Program-made: the position numbers and the translations under genes
The notes under the pieces: generated by a model
Told to the model about the DNA's origin: nothing
What the model saw: only the letters and a program-made list of their open reading frames with translations
The model's database searches: none
Assembly: GCA_002424045.1 (NCBI GenBank)
Contig: DIPH01000034.1
Location: 48,086-93,614, forward strand
Length of the DNA: 45,529 bases
Origin: Firmicutes bacterium UBA5493
Lineage (GTDB): Bacteria; Bacillota; Limnochordia; Darwinibacteriales; Darwinibacteriaceae
Reading direction: 5' to 3'
Part shown: one piece after another, positions 24,188 to 32,863 of the stretch
Position numbering within the stretch: the stretch's first letter is position 1
How the letters are laid out: every line of letters starts with the position of its first letter

Positions 24188-25387
24188 CTACTTCAACACC
24201 TTCGCAATCTGCTCTAGTGACCAGTCGATTTCTTCCTTCGTAATCGTCAAAGGAGGAGCAAATCTTATGGTGTAGTCATGGGTTTCCTTGCACAAAAGGC
24301 CGAGTTCCATGAGGCGCTCACAGAAGGGTCGTGCTTTACCGTGTTCTTTCTTAATCTCCACACCAATCAGTAAACCCTTGCCCCTAATCTCTGCGATCAA
24401 GGGGCTTTGGATCCTCTCTAAGCCTTCCTTAAAGTACTGTCCAAGGGTGAAGGCTTTTTCTACGAGGTTTTCTTCCTCCAAAACATCCAGGGCCGCCTGG
24501 CCCACAGCCGAACCTAATGGATTTCCTCCGAAGGTGGACCCATGGTCGCCGGGTCCAAAGACATCCATGACATCGTCAGCAGATAGCATGGCGGATACTG
24601 GATACACCCCACCTCCAAGGGCCTTCCCTAGAAGGAGCACGTCAGGTTGGGCCTCCTCATATTGGTAGGCAAAGAGCTTACCTGTTCGGCCAAGTCCTGT
24701 TTGGATCTCATCTAGCATCATCAGCACATTGTATTTTGTGGCAAGCTCGCGCATCCTAGCTAGATACCCCTCGGGAGGTACTAACACTCCCCCTTCGCCT
24801 TGAATGGGCTCCGCTAGGATAGCCACTGTATTCTTGGTGATGGCTTTTTCCAAGGCATCGGCATCGCCAAAGGGTACACTAATAAAGCCCGGCGTAAAGG
24901 GGCCAAATCCATGGCGGTACTGTTCTTCCGTGGAAAAGCTCACAATTGTTACCGTGCGACCATGAAAGTTGTTGTCGCAAACGATAATCTCACCTTGATT
25001 CTCCGGTACACCCTTCTTGACAAGCCCCCATTTGCGAGCCGCCTTAAGGGCAGTTTCTACAGCTTCAGCCCCTGTGTTCATAGGCAAAGCTTTCTCAAAC
25101 CCCGCCATCTGGCACAGCTTCTTCAAGAATGGCCCCATTGTTTCGTTATGAAAGGCCCTGGACGTCAGCGTAACCTTGCTGGCTTGCTCCATAAGGGCTC
25201 CCATGATCTTAGGATGCCTGTGTCCCTGATTTAGGGCAGAATAGGCCGAGAGCATATCCAAGTATTTTTTGCCCTCCACATCATGTACCCAAACACCTTC
25301 TCCCTTTTCGATGACAATGGGAAGGGGATGGTAGTTGTTTGCACTATAGTGTTCGACATCTCGGATGAACTCATCGGTCCGAGCCAT
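24188..25387 (-). CDS. rocD: Ornithine aminotransferase
   Basis: A 399-residue class III PLP aminotransferase converting ornithine and 2-oxoglutarate to glutamate semialdehyde and glutamate (arginine/ornithine breakdown, proline link). Seen: NNYHPLPIVIEKGEGVWV at the N-terminus, MNTGAEAVETALKAARKWG, LDEIQTGLGRTGK, the PLP Lys255 in LLLGKALGGG and DHGSTFGGNPLG, all close to RocD. Start at ATG 25387, 9 nt after AAGGAG; the ATG at 25396 touches the ribosome site. It is the second gene of a two-gene unit, 20 bp after the COG2403 gene. Confidence 0.93.
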   Translation of the reverse strand: MARTDEFIRDVEHYSANNYHPLPIVIEKGEGVWVHDVEGKKYLDMLSAYSALNQGHRHPKIMGALMEQASKVTLTSRAFHNETMGPFLKKLCQMAGFEKALPMNTGAEAVETALKAARKWGLVKKGVPENQGEIIVCDNNFHGRTVTIVSFSTEEQYRHGFGPFTPGFISVPFGDADALEKAITKNTVAILAEPIQGEGGVLVPPEGYLARMRELATKYNVLMMLDEIQTGLGRTGKLFAYQYEEAQPDVLLLGKALGGGVYPVSAMLSADDVMDVFGPGDHGSTFGGNPLGSAVGQAALDVLEEENLVEKAFTLGQYFKEGLERIQSPLIAEIRGKGLLIGVEIKKEHGKARPFCERLMELGLLCKETHDYTIRFAPPLTITKEEIDWSLEQIAKVLK

Positions 25388-25407
25388 GGAAATCATCTCC
25401 TTGCTTT

Positions 25408-26748
25408 CTAGCCCAGATTATGCTTTTTCATGAAATCGGTCAAAACTTCACTGAAATTCGGCGAGCCAATTTCCTGCAAGTCATAGTACACTCGGGTGTT
25501 TGGCTGTTTGATCTTAACGATTCGATTTAAATCGATGGGAGTCCCAATAATGACCGAGTCACAGTCTACGTTAGCGATGGTTGCCTCTAGGTCTGCCCTT
25601 TGCTGATCGCTGTAGCCCATGGCTGGAAGAAGATCACCCATATGGGGGTAAATCTCGTAGGTTTCTGCCAGTTTACCTACTGCCTTATCTCGAGGATTGA
25701 TGATCTCGGCGGCCCCAAATTTCTGAGCAGCGATGGTGCCCGCACCAAGTTTCATTTCGCCGTGGGTTAGGGTTGGACCATCTTCTACAATAAGCACTCT
25801 CTTTCCTTTGATCAAATCAGGATCATCCACGCGGATTGGAGATGCGCCGTCAATGACAATCGCATCTGGATTCACTTTGCGAATGCTATTGCGTACCATC
25901 TCGATACCCTCTGGAGAAGCGCTGTCCATCTTGTTGATGACAATGACATCAGCAATACGCATGTTAACTTCGCCGGGATAGTAAGAAAGCTCATGTCCTG
26001 CCCGGTGGGGGTCAGCCACGGTAATCATCAAATCAGGCTGATAGAAGGGGAAGTCATTGTTGCCACCGTCCCATAAAATCACGTCGCAGCCTTCAGGATC
26101 GTTTTCTGCTTCCCGTAAAATGGCTTCATAATCAACGCCTGAATAAATCACATTACCCCTTTCAATATGGGGCTCGTATTCTTCCATTTCTTCAATGGTA
26201 CACTTGTGTTTGGCCAAATCGTCAATGGTGGAGTAGCGTTGGACCTTTTGGGCAGCCAGATCACCATAGGGCATAGGATGACGGATGGCAACAACTTTTA
26301 GCCCCTGCTTCATGAGATATTCAGCCACAGTTCTCGACGTTTGGCTCTTACCGGTGCCCGTCCTGGTAGCACACACCGCCACAACAGGTTTCGTGCTTTT
26401 GATCATCGTTTGCTTGGGTCCTAGGAGAATAAAGTTGGCTCCAGCTGCATTAACAACGGAACTTAGATTCATGAGATCCACATAGTGTATGTCGCTGAAG
26501 GAGAAGACGCAATCATCAACGTTATGTTTCTTGATAAGGTCGACAAGTTCGGCTTGCTCATAAATGGGAATACCATTAGGATACAGCTTGCCAGCAAGTT
26601 CGGCTGGATACTGACGTCCGTGAATATCGGGGATTTGGGTAGCGGTGAACGCCACTACATTATACTGTTCGTTATCCCGATAATACGTGTTGAAGTTGTG
26701 GAAGTCTCTTCCGGCCGCCCCAATAATAATAACATTAATCTTTGACAT
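25408..26748 (-). CDS. COG2403 P-loop protein, cyclic 2,3-diphosphoglycerate synthetase-like
   Basis: A 446-residue cytosolic NTPase-like protein. An N-terminal Rossmann region (VIIIGAAGRDFHNFNTYYRD) precedes a P-loop domain with ATRTGTGKSQTSR (about 127-139), LWDGGNNDFPF and the GTPase-like INKMD motif. The family contains the archaeal cyclic 2,3-diphosphoglycerate synthetase, but most bacterial members are called predicted GTPases with unknown function. Coupling to rocD suggests a role in ornithine/arginine or carbamoyl metabolism (inference). Start at ATG 26748 with GAGGAGG about 6 nt upstream. A long structured leader precedes it. Confidence 0.85.
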   Translation of the reverse strand: MSKINVIIIGAAGRDFHNFNTYYRDNEQYNVVAFTATQIPDIHGRQYPAELAGKLYPNGIPIYEQAELVDLIKKHNVDDCVFSFSDIHYVDLMNLSSVVNAAGANFILLGPKQTMIKSTKPVVAVCATRTGTGKSQTSRTVAEYLMKQGLKVVAIRHPMPYGDLAAQKVQRYSTIDDLAKHKCTIEEMEEYEPHIERGNVIYSGVDYEAILREAENDPEGCDVILWDGGNNDFPFYQPDLMITVADPHRAGHELSYYPGEVNMRIADVIVINKMDSASPEGIEMVRNSIRKVNPDAIVIDGASPIRVDDPDLIKGKRVLIVEDGPTLTHGEMKLGAGTIAAQKFGAAEIINPRDKAVGKLAETYEIYPHMGDLLPAMGYSDQQRADLEATIANVDCDSVIIGTPIDLNRIVKIKQPNTRVYYDLQEIGSPNFSEVLTDFMKKHNLG

Positions 26749-27074
26749 AAACTACCTCCTCGTTTTTTAAACACTCTATTCGCCATGAAGCTTCGTTCCA
26801 TCGTAGGCGATGGCTATCAGGCGTAATCGTTATTAGCCTGGGTCACCTCCTTGTCATCGCTTGCTCCACTTGCTACGCCTTGCCTCAAAAATCGGCATTT
26901 TCCTGGGATAGCCAGTTACGACGGACTATACCGGGATTTCAACACCGATTTTCCCAAGTATTTATTCCATTTTACTTGCATAAATATAAACAAGATTCGT
27001 AGGAATTTTATATTTTACACTTAAATATTACCATTTCCCGTGGGACTATTCAAGGAAAATCCCAATTCTCTCCA
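26749..27074 (-). promoter_or_regulatory. Gene-free structured leader/promoter region of the COG2403-rocD operon
   Basis: About 330 bp without a gene of normal size. It holds an A/T-rich part (26955-27055) with two ARG-box-like sequences, the better being TGCATAAATATAAACA (26977-26992, plus strand). A long imperfect hairpin (AAAATCGG at 26888-26895 with CCGATTTT at 26945-26952, and an inner 11-nt arm pair) comes next. A mini-ORF at 26843-26857 and a perfect CCATCG/CGATGG hairpin around TAGG, near 26800, follow. No known riboswitch class is recognised. Confidence 0.45.
26843..26857 (-). other. Possible leader mini-ORF Met-Thr-Arg-Arg
   Basis: ATG ACA AGG AGG TGA, preceded 6 nt upstream by GGAG, lies in the rocD-operon leader. 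The two AGG arginine codons at the same time form a perfect ribosome binding sequence (AAGGAGGTGA) that is not followed by any start codon at normal spacing. Translation is not demonstrated. Confidence 0.3.
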
Positions 27075-27112
27075 AGAAAGGCTACCCAGTAATTCTGGGT
27101 AGCCTTTCTAGA
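27070..27112 (-). terminator. Inverted-repeat terminator after serC
   Basis: A perfect 15-bp stem (27075-27089 with 27095-27109) with a 5-nt TAATT loop, 20 bp after the serC stop. The end of the stem provides only a short TTTCTT tract, but the stem is very stable. Confidence 0.8.
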
Positions 27113-27129
27113 AGATCGAGTCTTCTCCT

Positions 27130-28212
27130 TTAGTTCTTCGCTTTGAACTCGAGCATAAACTCGCGCAAGGCTTCACAAGATTCAACCGGTGCCGCATTGT
27201 AAATCGAGGCACGACAGCCGCCAATGGAGCGGTGTCCGTTGAGACCAACAAATCCTGCTGCCTTTGCTTCAGCTAAGAATTTCTTCTCCAACTCTTCTGA
27301 AGTAAGGTTAAAGGTCACATTCATCAAGGACCGGCTTGCTTTGTCTGCATGGCCTGTGTAATAACCATTGCTCTGGTCTATAGCATCATAGATCATGTTT
27401 GCCTTAAGTTCGTTGAGTTTCTCAATGGCCTTGACTCCGCCATATCTCTCTACCCAGCCTAGTACCTTACCGAGGAGGTAAATGCCAAAGGTAGGAGGCG
27501 TGTTATACATGGAATTCTTGGAGGCATGGGTGTTATAGTTGAGCATGGTTGGCATATTCTTGGGACTGCGTTCTAGAAGATCCTTATGGATAATCACCAC
27601 GGTAACTCCTGATGGTCCCAAGTTTTTCTGCGCCCCAGCATAAATCACACCAAACTGACTTATATCAAGGGGTTTCGACAAGATATCACTAGACATGTCG
27701 GCGATCAAAGGAACACCTTTGGTGTTAGGGAACTGCTTCCACTGGGTGCCATAGATCGTATTGTTGGACGTAATATGTACATACGCGTCGTCTGGCCTAA
27801 GGTCAAGGTCTTCTAAAGCAGGAACATAACTATGCTTTTTGTCCGCGCTACTGGCTCCTACCCTGGTCTTGCCCTCTTTTTCAGCCTCATCCAAAGCCTT
27901 TTCCGACCAGACACCGGTAATAATGTAGTTGGCTGTCTGGCCCTCTGGCAATAGATTCATGGGAATCATACTGAACTGCTGGCTGGCCCCACCTTGTACG
28001 AACAAAACTTCGTAGTTTTCTGGAATACCGAGGAGTTTGCGCAGTAGCTCTTGGGCGTTATTGTGGACAACCTCATAGTCTTTACTCCTGTGACTTAGTT
28101 CCATGACAGACATACCTGTACCATTAAAGTCCAGTAATTCGGCCTGGGCTTCCTTTAAGACGTCCAGTGGTAATGCAGCTGGACCCGCGTTAAAATTGAA
28201 AGCTCTCTTCAT
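27130..28212 (-). CDS. serC: Phosphoserine aminotransferase
   Basis: A 360-residue class V PLP aminotransferase that makes 3-phosphoserine from 3-phosphohydroxypyruvate (serine pathway, step 2). It begins RAFNFNAGPAALPLDVL, contains NGTGMSVMELSHRSKDY, FVQGGASQQFSMIPMNL and the PLP Lys196 in GAQKNLGPSG, and ends NGHRSIGGCRASIYNA; length equals the family norm (about 360). Start at ATG 28212 with AAGGAGG about 10 nt upstream. It is divergent from serA, which encodes step 1, and closed by a strong hairpin. Confidence 0.97.
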   Translation of the reverse strand: MKRAFNFNAGPAALPLDVLKEAQAELLDFNGTGMSVMELSHRSKDYEVVHNNAQELLRKLLGIPENYEVLFVQGGASQQFSMIPMNLLPEGQTANYIITGVWSEKALDEAEKEGKTRVGASSADKKHSYVPALEDLDLRPDDAYVHITSNNTIYGTQWKQFPNTKGVPLIADMSSDILSKPLDISQFGVIYAGAQKNLGPSGVTVVIIHKDLLERSPKNMPTMLNYNTHASKNSMYNTPPTFGIYLLGKVLGWVERYGGVKAIEKLNELKANMIYDAIDQSNGYYTGHADKASRSLMNVTFNLTSEELEKKFLAEAKAAGFVGLNGHRSIGGCRASIYNAAPVESCEALREFMLEFKAKN

Positions 28213-28437
28213 CGTTCGACTGCCTCCTTGTGACAATTGACCATTTGCCTCCATACTACCACATTGTGTCAAAATAAGAAACAACACTCCTTGTTGCTTA
28301 ACACGAATTTAACATAAGAGCAAGATGGGCCTTGTTGTTCAGGTCTTATGCTACTACGTTAGGCTGGGACGACAGTTAGTAAGAAAAGATTATTCTTTCG
28401 CCACCCCCTTGGCATTTTTTACATAGAACTTTTATGT

Positions 28438-28443
28438 TATAAT
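28438..28443 (+). promoter_or_regulatory. Probable -10 element of the serA operon
   Basis: TATAAT at 28438-28443, about 45 bp before the serA start, with a T-rich but poorly matching -35. Just downstream, TTTCAGAAAA (about 28468-28477) resembles the centre of a CodY box but overlaps the ribosome site, so it may be coincidence. No T-box leader is seen in the 275-bp serC-serA region. Confidence 0.45.
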
Positions 28444-28487
28444 AGTTATGGTATTGACAAATTTAGTTTCAGAAAAGGAGAATGCTA

Positions 28488-29423
28488 ATGTTTCGCGTAT
28501 TAGTCTCGGACAAAATTGCCAAGGAAGGGTTATCGCCTCTTCTCGATAGTGATCAGATTACCGTTGTGGAGAAGAACGTCAATGACGCTGATGACCTAGA
28601 TACGTATGATGCCTTGCTAGTGCGCAGCGCCACCAAAGTTACCGATGAAGTCATGAGCAAAATGCCTAATCTCAAGATTATTGGTAGGGCTGGAGTTGGT
28701 GTAGATAATATCGATATTCCTGCAGCTACCAAAAGGGGAATCAACGTTGTTAACGCCCCTGCTGGAAACACCATCGCCACCGCCGAGCTCACCTTCGCTC
28801 TCATGCTAGCGTTAGCCCGCAAGGTCTGCCGAGCCAACGAATCCATCCGCAACGAAGAGTGGAATCGTTCTGCGTTCCAAGGCACCGAGCTATGTGGAAA
28901 GACTTTGGGTATTATCGGTTTCGGCCGCATCGGCAAGGAAGTTGCCAAGAGGGCTCTTGCCTTTGAGATGAACGTACTTACCTACGACCCGCTCCTCACA
29001 GATGAAGAGGCAGAGCGGCGGGGAGTAACCCGCCTGGAACTGGCCGATATCCTTCGCACAGCGGATATTATTACATTACATCTACCAGCTACCCCTGAGA
29101 CTAAGCATCTCTTGAATGCGGAGACTTTGCAGACAACCAAGCCCGGGGTTATGATCATTAATGCCGCCCGGGGTGCCCTTATCGACGAGGCTGCTCTCAA
29201 GCATTACTTGGAAATCGGCCATGTAGCTGGCGCAGCCATGGATGTATACGCCCAGGAACCACCGGAAAGCTACGATCTTGTTAAGATGAACCAAGTTGTC
29301 GGAACCCCCCACATTGCTGCATCCACTAAAGAAGCCCAGCTTAAAGTTGCTTTTGTTGTGGCCGAAGAAGTCCTGAACTTCGCCAGCGGCAAGCCCGTAG
29401 AAAACAGCGTCAACTTTAAATAG
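28488..29423 (+). CDS. serA: D-3-phosphoglycerate dehydrogenase, short form
   Basis: A 311-residue NAD-dependent D-2-hydroxyacid dehydrogenase catalysing step 1 of serine synthesis. Seen: GRAGVGVDNIDIPAATKRGI, NAPAGNTIATAELT, the dinucleotide motif GFGRIG (144-149), catalytic Arg228 (NAARGALID) and His275 (TPHIAAST). There is no C-terminal ACT or intervening domain (longer SerA proteins have 410-530 residues), so allosteric serine feedback through ACT is not expected. Start at ATG 28488, 7 nt after AAGGAG; ATG 28482 is too close. Cotranscribed with the DUF1015 gene 24 bp downstream. Confidence 0.93.
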   Translation: MFRVLVSDKIAKEGLSPLLDSDQITVVEKNVNDADDLDTYDALLVRSATKVTDEVMSKMPNLKIIGRAGVGVDNIDIPAATKRGINVVNAPAGNTIATAELTFALMLALARKVCRANESIRNEEWNRSAFQGTELCGKTLGIIGFGRIGKEVAKRALAFEMNVLTYDPLLTDEEAERRGVTRLELADILRTADIITLHLPATPETKHLLNAETLQTTKPGVMIINAARGALIDEAALKHYLEIGHVAGAAMDVYAQEPPESYDLVKMNQVVGTPHIAASTKEAQLKVAFVVAEEVLNFASGKPVENSVNFK

Positions 29424-29447
29424 AAATTCTAAGAGGAGGCTCACAGT

Positions 29448-30683
29448 ATGGCTATTATTAAACCGTTCAAGGCCCTACGGCCCAGCAGTGATTTAGCTGA
29501 TAAAATTGCTGCTTTGCCTTATGATGTTATGAATTCCCGCGAAGCGCAGGAAATGGTGCAGGGAAACGACTATTCGTTTTTACGCATAGACCGGGGCGAA
29601 ATCAACTTCCCTGAACTGCCAGATCCCCATGAACCAAAGGTATACGCTAAAGCTAGGGAAATCCTTGATGACATGGTGGCAAAAGAGCACTTTATCCAGG
29701 ACAAGACGGACTGTCTGTACATTTATCGCCAAATCATGGATGGAAGGGCTCAGACGGGATTGGTGGCTTGCACCTCCATTGACGACTATAACAATAACAT
29801 CATTAAAAAGCATGAGTTCACAAGGCCCGACAAAGAACAGGACCGTATCGATCACATTAAGGCGCTCCATGCCCAGACCGGTCCTATTTTCCAGACCTAT
29901 CGCGACAACGCTAAGATTGTCCGGGTCATCAATGAGTGGATTGAGGATCACAAACCTGTCTACGAGTTCGAAGCAAACAATGTGGAACATATTTGCTGGG
30001 TTGTAGATTGCCCTAAGACAATTCAAACCTTGGTAGAACTCTTCGTCGGCGTCGATTACCTTTATATTGCCGACGGGCATCACCGCTCTGCAGCAGCCTT
30101 CCGCGTTGGTATGGAAATGCGTGAGCAAAATCCCGATCCTGAGGCCGAATTCAACCACTTCTTATCGGTGATCTTCCCCGCTTCTGATCTGAAGATTTGG
30201 CCCTACAATCGTCTGGTTGTAGACTTAAACGGCAATTCCGAGGAAGATTTCTTGAAGAAGGTTGGAGAAAGTTTTGTCGTGGAAAAAGCCCCCAACTCTC
30301 CTTTCGAACCGGAGCAAAGACATGTTTATGGAATGTACCTAGGAGACACATGGTATAAACTCACTCCTAAGCCAGGAGTAGTAGACACTGAAGATATCAT
30401 CAAGGATCTAGATGTGGCAATACTCCAAGATCATCTCTTACAGCCCATTCTCAACATCCAAGATCCCCGCCGTGACGAAAGAATCGAATTCGTAGGTGGA
30501 ATACGCGGCGTTCAGGAGTTAGAACGGCGGGTTAAGACAGATATGAAGGTGGCGTTCTCCATGTATCCCACCTCCATTGAGGAGATACTTGAGGTGGCCG
30601 ACAGCAACCAGGTGATGCCTCCTAAATCAACATGGTTTGAGCCCAAGCTACTGAGCGGACTCTTTATCCATAAGCTTAGCTAG
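29448..30683 (+). CDS. DUF1015-family protein, putative serine-pathway enzyme
   Basis: A 411-residue cytosolic protein of the DUF1015 family. Highlights are IKPFKALRPSSDLADKIAAL at the N-terminus, LPYDVMNSREA, KKHEFTRPDKEQDRIDH (120-136) and YIADGHHRSAAA (206-217). The DGHHR motif resembles the ParB-like fold active site of free serine kinases, so a serine/phosphoserine phosphotransfer role is a reasonable inference, not established here. The gene directly follows serA, and no classical phosphoserine phosphatase is in the cluster. Start at ATG 29448 with GAGGAGG upstream. Ends with a strong terminator. Confidence 0.85.
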   Translation: MAIIKPFKALRPSSDLADKIAALPYDVMNSREAQEMVQGNDYSFLRIDRGEINFPELPDPHEPKVYAKAREILDDMVAKEHFIQDKTDCLYIYRQIMDGRAQTGLVACTSIDDYNNNIIKKHEFTRPDKEQDRIDHIKALHAQTGPIFQTYRDNAKIVRVINEWIEDHKPVYEFEANNVEHICWVVDCPKTIQTLVELFVGVDYLYIADGHHRSAAAFRVGMEMREQNPDPEAEFNHFLSVIFPASDLKIWPYNRLVVDLNGNSEEDFLKKVGESFVVEKAPNSPFEPEQRHVYGMYLGDTWYKLTPKPGVVDTEDIIKDLDVAILQDHLLQPILNIQDPRRDERIEFVGGIRGVQELERRVKTDMKVAFSMYPTSIEEILEVADSNQVMPPKSTWFEPKLLSGLFIHKLS

Positions 30684-30698
30684 TTTCTCCCCTGACAA

Positions 30699-30743
30699 CA
30701 AAGCTGGAGTGCCCTTCTAAGGAAGGGACCTCCAGCTTTTTTT
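30699..30743 (+). terminator. Bidirectional terminator after serA-DUF1015
   Basis: AAAGCTGGAG pairs with CTCCAGCTTT, with an inner CCCTTC/GAAGGG stem around TAAG; a T7 tract follows on the plus strand. On the minus strand the stem ends TTTGTTGT, so it may also end the convergent Gfo/Idh/MocA operon. Confidence 0.88.
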
Positions 30744-30755
30744 ATTCCACCAAGC

Positions 30756-31793
30756 CTAATCTGTTATACGAACACTCCGCCCTTGCTCCGCCGACTCAAG
30801 GGCTGCAAAGATCGCTCGCATGGAGTCTAAAGCCTTTCTCCCGGAGAGCTCTGTTTCTTTATCCTCTAAAATGGTATCGATGAAGGCATCGATCACGCCA
30901 GATTTGGTCTGGTTCTCATTGGTCTGGATACTCTCGAGGTCAAAGTAGATGGTTTCTCCATTCTTCAAAGTGACAACCATGGAGTAGTTTGGATCATCAT
31001 AGATCCTTAGTATTCCCTTTGTTCCGTAAAGAACTGTGCTATTGTCTTCAGCACCATAGTATGTCCAGCTTGCGGCCATGGTGCCCAGGATACCGTTTTC
31101 CAGCTGGAAGATGCACATAGCATTGTCCTCTACCTCGATGGGCTGATCAGAGACATCTTTTTTGTGTAGCGTGGCAAACTTAGCTATAGCTTCCACCACT
31201 TTTTGGCCCGTTAAGTAATGTAAGAGATAGACCTTATGCACCCCTAAGTCGGCCATGGCCCCCAGGACCGCTGCCTCTTTGTTGAAAAACCAGGTGCCAG
31301 GTCCCGGGTCAATACTCCAGGTTTCAGGTCCTCCATGCCCAAAGGTCGTTCTAAAGGTGAGGATTTCCCCAATCAATCCCTGATCGATCAATTCTTTAGC
31401 ACGCCTGTGGGCAGGTGTCAAGATTTGGTTATGACCGATCACAAGTTTTTTTCCTGTCCTTTCTGCAAGGGCTACCATAGCTTCGCAATCTTCCATTGTG
31501 GTGGCCATAGGTTTCTCACATAGCACGTGTTTGCCAGCCCTCAGGGCATCCATCGTATCCTCGGCATGCATATGGTTGGCTACACAAACGCTCACTGCAT
31601 CGATCTCAGGGTTCGCCAGGAGTTCGGCGCAGGAGTTGTACGCTTGTCCCCCGTGTTTCTCAGCCATGGCCTCAGCCCTCTTGTGTGTCTTGTCATAGTA
31701 AGCTACGATCTGGGCGTTCTCATTTGCATTGTATTCTGGTATATGTCTGACCTGGGCAATTTTCCCACAGCCAATGATCCCTATCTTGAGCAT
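30756..31793 (-). CDS. Gfo/Idh/MocA-family oxidoreductase
   Basis: A 345-residue NAD(P)-dependent sugar or cyclitol dehydrogenase. The N-terminal Rossmann fold starts LKIGIIGCGKIA, VSVCVANHMHAEDT follows, and the family motif GKHVLCEKPMATT carries the conserved Lys. The C-terminal alpha/beta domain holds FGHGGPETWS and GAMADLGVHKVYLLHYL with the catalytic Asp-His area. Start at ATG 31793, 6 nt after GGAGG; ATG 31799 overlaps the ribosome site. It lies 16 bp downstream of the sugar ABC permease gene, suggesting it oxidises the imported sugar (such as inositol or an aldose). Confidence 0.92.
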   Translation of the reverse strand: MLKIGIIGCGKIAQVRHIPEYNANENAQIVAYYDKTHKRAEAMAEKHGGQAYNSCAELLANPEIDAVSVCVANHMHAEDTMDALRAGKHVLCEKPMATTMEDCEAMVALAERTGKKLVIGHNQILTPAHRRAKELIDQGLIGEILTFRTTFGHGGPETWSIDPGPGTWFFNKEAAVLGAMADLGVHKVYLLHYLTGQKVVEAIAKFATLHKKDVSDQPIEVEDNAMCIFQLENGILGTMAASWTYYGAEDNSTVLYGTKGILRIYDDPNYSMVVTLKNGETIYFDLESIQTNENQTKSGVIDAFIDTILEDKETELSGRKALDSMRAIFAALESAEQGRSVRITD

Positions 31794-31809
31794 ATGCATC
31801 CTCCATTCT

Positions 31810-32850
31810 TTAGGTCCTTTGTTTCCTCTGTAAGAGCACTGCAAGAACAACAATCAACCCTTTAAAGGCTTCTCGTAGAAATGGCGGAACACCAAAGAGG
31901 TTAAGCAGGTTATTCATGACAGCAATAATCAACATGCCCATAAATGTGCCCAAAATCGTGCCTCGGCCACCGGCCATACTAGTTCCACCCACAACGGTTG
32001 CCGCGATGGCATCCATCTCCATGCCGCTACCGGCATTAGCGTAATCCATAGATCCAATTCGGGCTACTTGAACAATGGCTGCTATAGACACTAAGACGCC
32101 CATGAGTGAGTAGACTCGAGTCTTGACTCTGTTCACATTAACCCCTGAGAGCTGGGCAGCCCTCTCGTTGGAACCGACGGCAATAACCTGCCGTCCAAAG
32201 GTGGTGCGTTTGGAGATGTAGTGCAAAACGATGGCAATAATCGCCCAATAGACAATGGGCATAAACATCAAGCCACCGATTTGCAAATTACTTATCTGTA
32301 AAAAGTCCCTAGGAACCCTGGGGTTGTACCCTTGCATAAAATGCTGTGTGACGCTTCTAAAGATCTTCATGGCCCCTAGGGTTGCTATAAAGGGAGCAAT
32401 GCGGCCCTTGGTAATTAAAAGTCCGATACCAGTGCCTAATACATAGCCCATGACCAGAGCCAGCACAATCGCCATGACATACGCTGGCACTCCAGTGATC
32501 CCTAAAAGTCCTAAGACCCCCCCTGCCCCGGTGTCGATTAGAGTCATAATCACTGCACCTGTAGCCACCAAAGTGGAGCCTACCGCAAGGTCAATTCCAC
32601 CTGTAATAATCACAAAGGTCATGCCTAAGGCTACAATTCCTACACCGGCGTTATTTCGCAAAATGTTAATCCAATTGCGAAACCAGGCGCTAAACCACTG
32701 GCCAAAGGATCCAAAATCAAAACCAAGCACCAGAGTTTGCAACACTATAAGGAGAAGTAAAACAAGTGCAATACCCACATGAGAGTCTGCAGCCCTTGCT
32801 TCCATCAATCTACTTACAACGTTTTTCTTCTTACCCTTCGCTGCCTGCAT
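31810..32850 (-). CDS. Ribose-type sugar ABC transporter permease
   Basis: A 346-residue integral membrane protein of the RbsC/XylH family with about nine to ten helices. The conserved segment ALGMTFVIITGGIDLAVGS is near residues 73-91, and GRQVIAVGSNERAAQLSGVNV is the cytoplasmic coupling loop for the ATPase. GTSMAGGRGTILGTFMG lies near the C-terminus. Start at ATG 32850 with AGGGGG about 9 nt upstream. It follows the ATPase gene by 13 bp and completes the transporter with the binding protein. Confidence 0.93.
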   Translation of the reverse strand: MQAAKGKKKNVVSRLMEARAADSHVGIALVLLLLIVLQTLVLGFDFGSFGQWFSAWFRNWINILRNNAGVGIVALGMTFVIITGGIDLAVGSTLVATGAVIMTLIDTGAGGVLGLLGITGVPAYVMAIVLALVMGYVLGTGIGLLITKGRIAPFIATLGAMKIFRSVTQHFMQGYNPRVPRDFLQISNLQIGGLMFMPIVYWAIIAIVLHYISKRTTFGRQVIAVGSNERAAQLSGVNVNRVKTRVYSLMGVLVSIAAIVQVARIGSMDYANAGSGMEMDAIAATVVGGTSMAGGRGTILGTFMGMLIIAVMNNLLNLFGVPPFLREAFKGLIVVLAVLLQRKQRT

Positions 32851-32863
32851 CTTCTGCTACCCC

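Noticed and set aside
28213..28487. T-box or serine-responsive leader before serA
   Set aside because: No T-box sequence or specifier stem is seen; only a -10 element and a weak CodY-like half overlapping the ribosome site.
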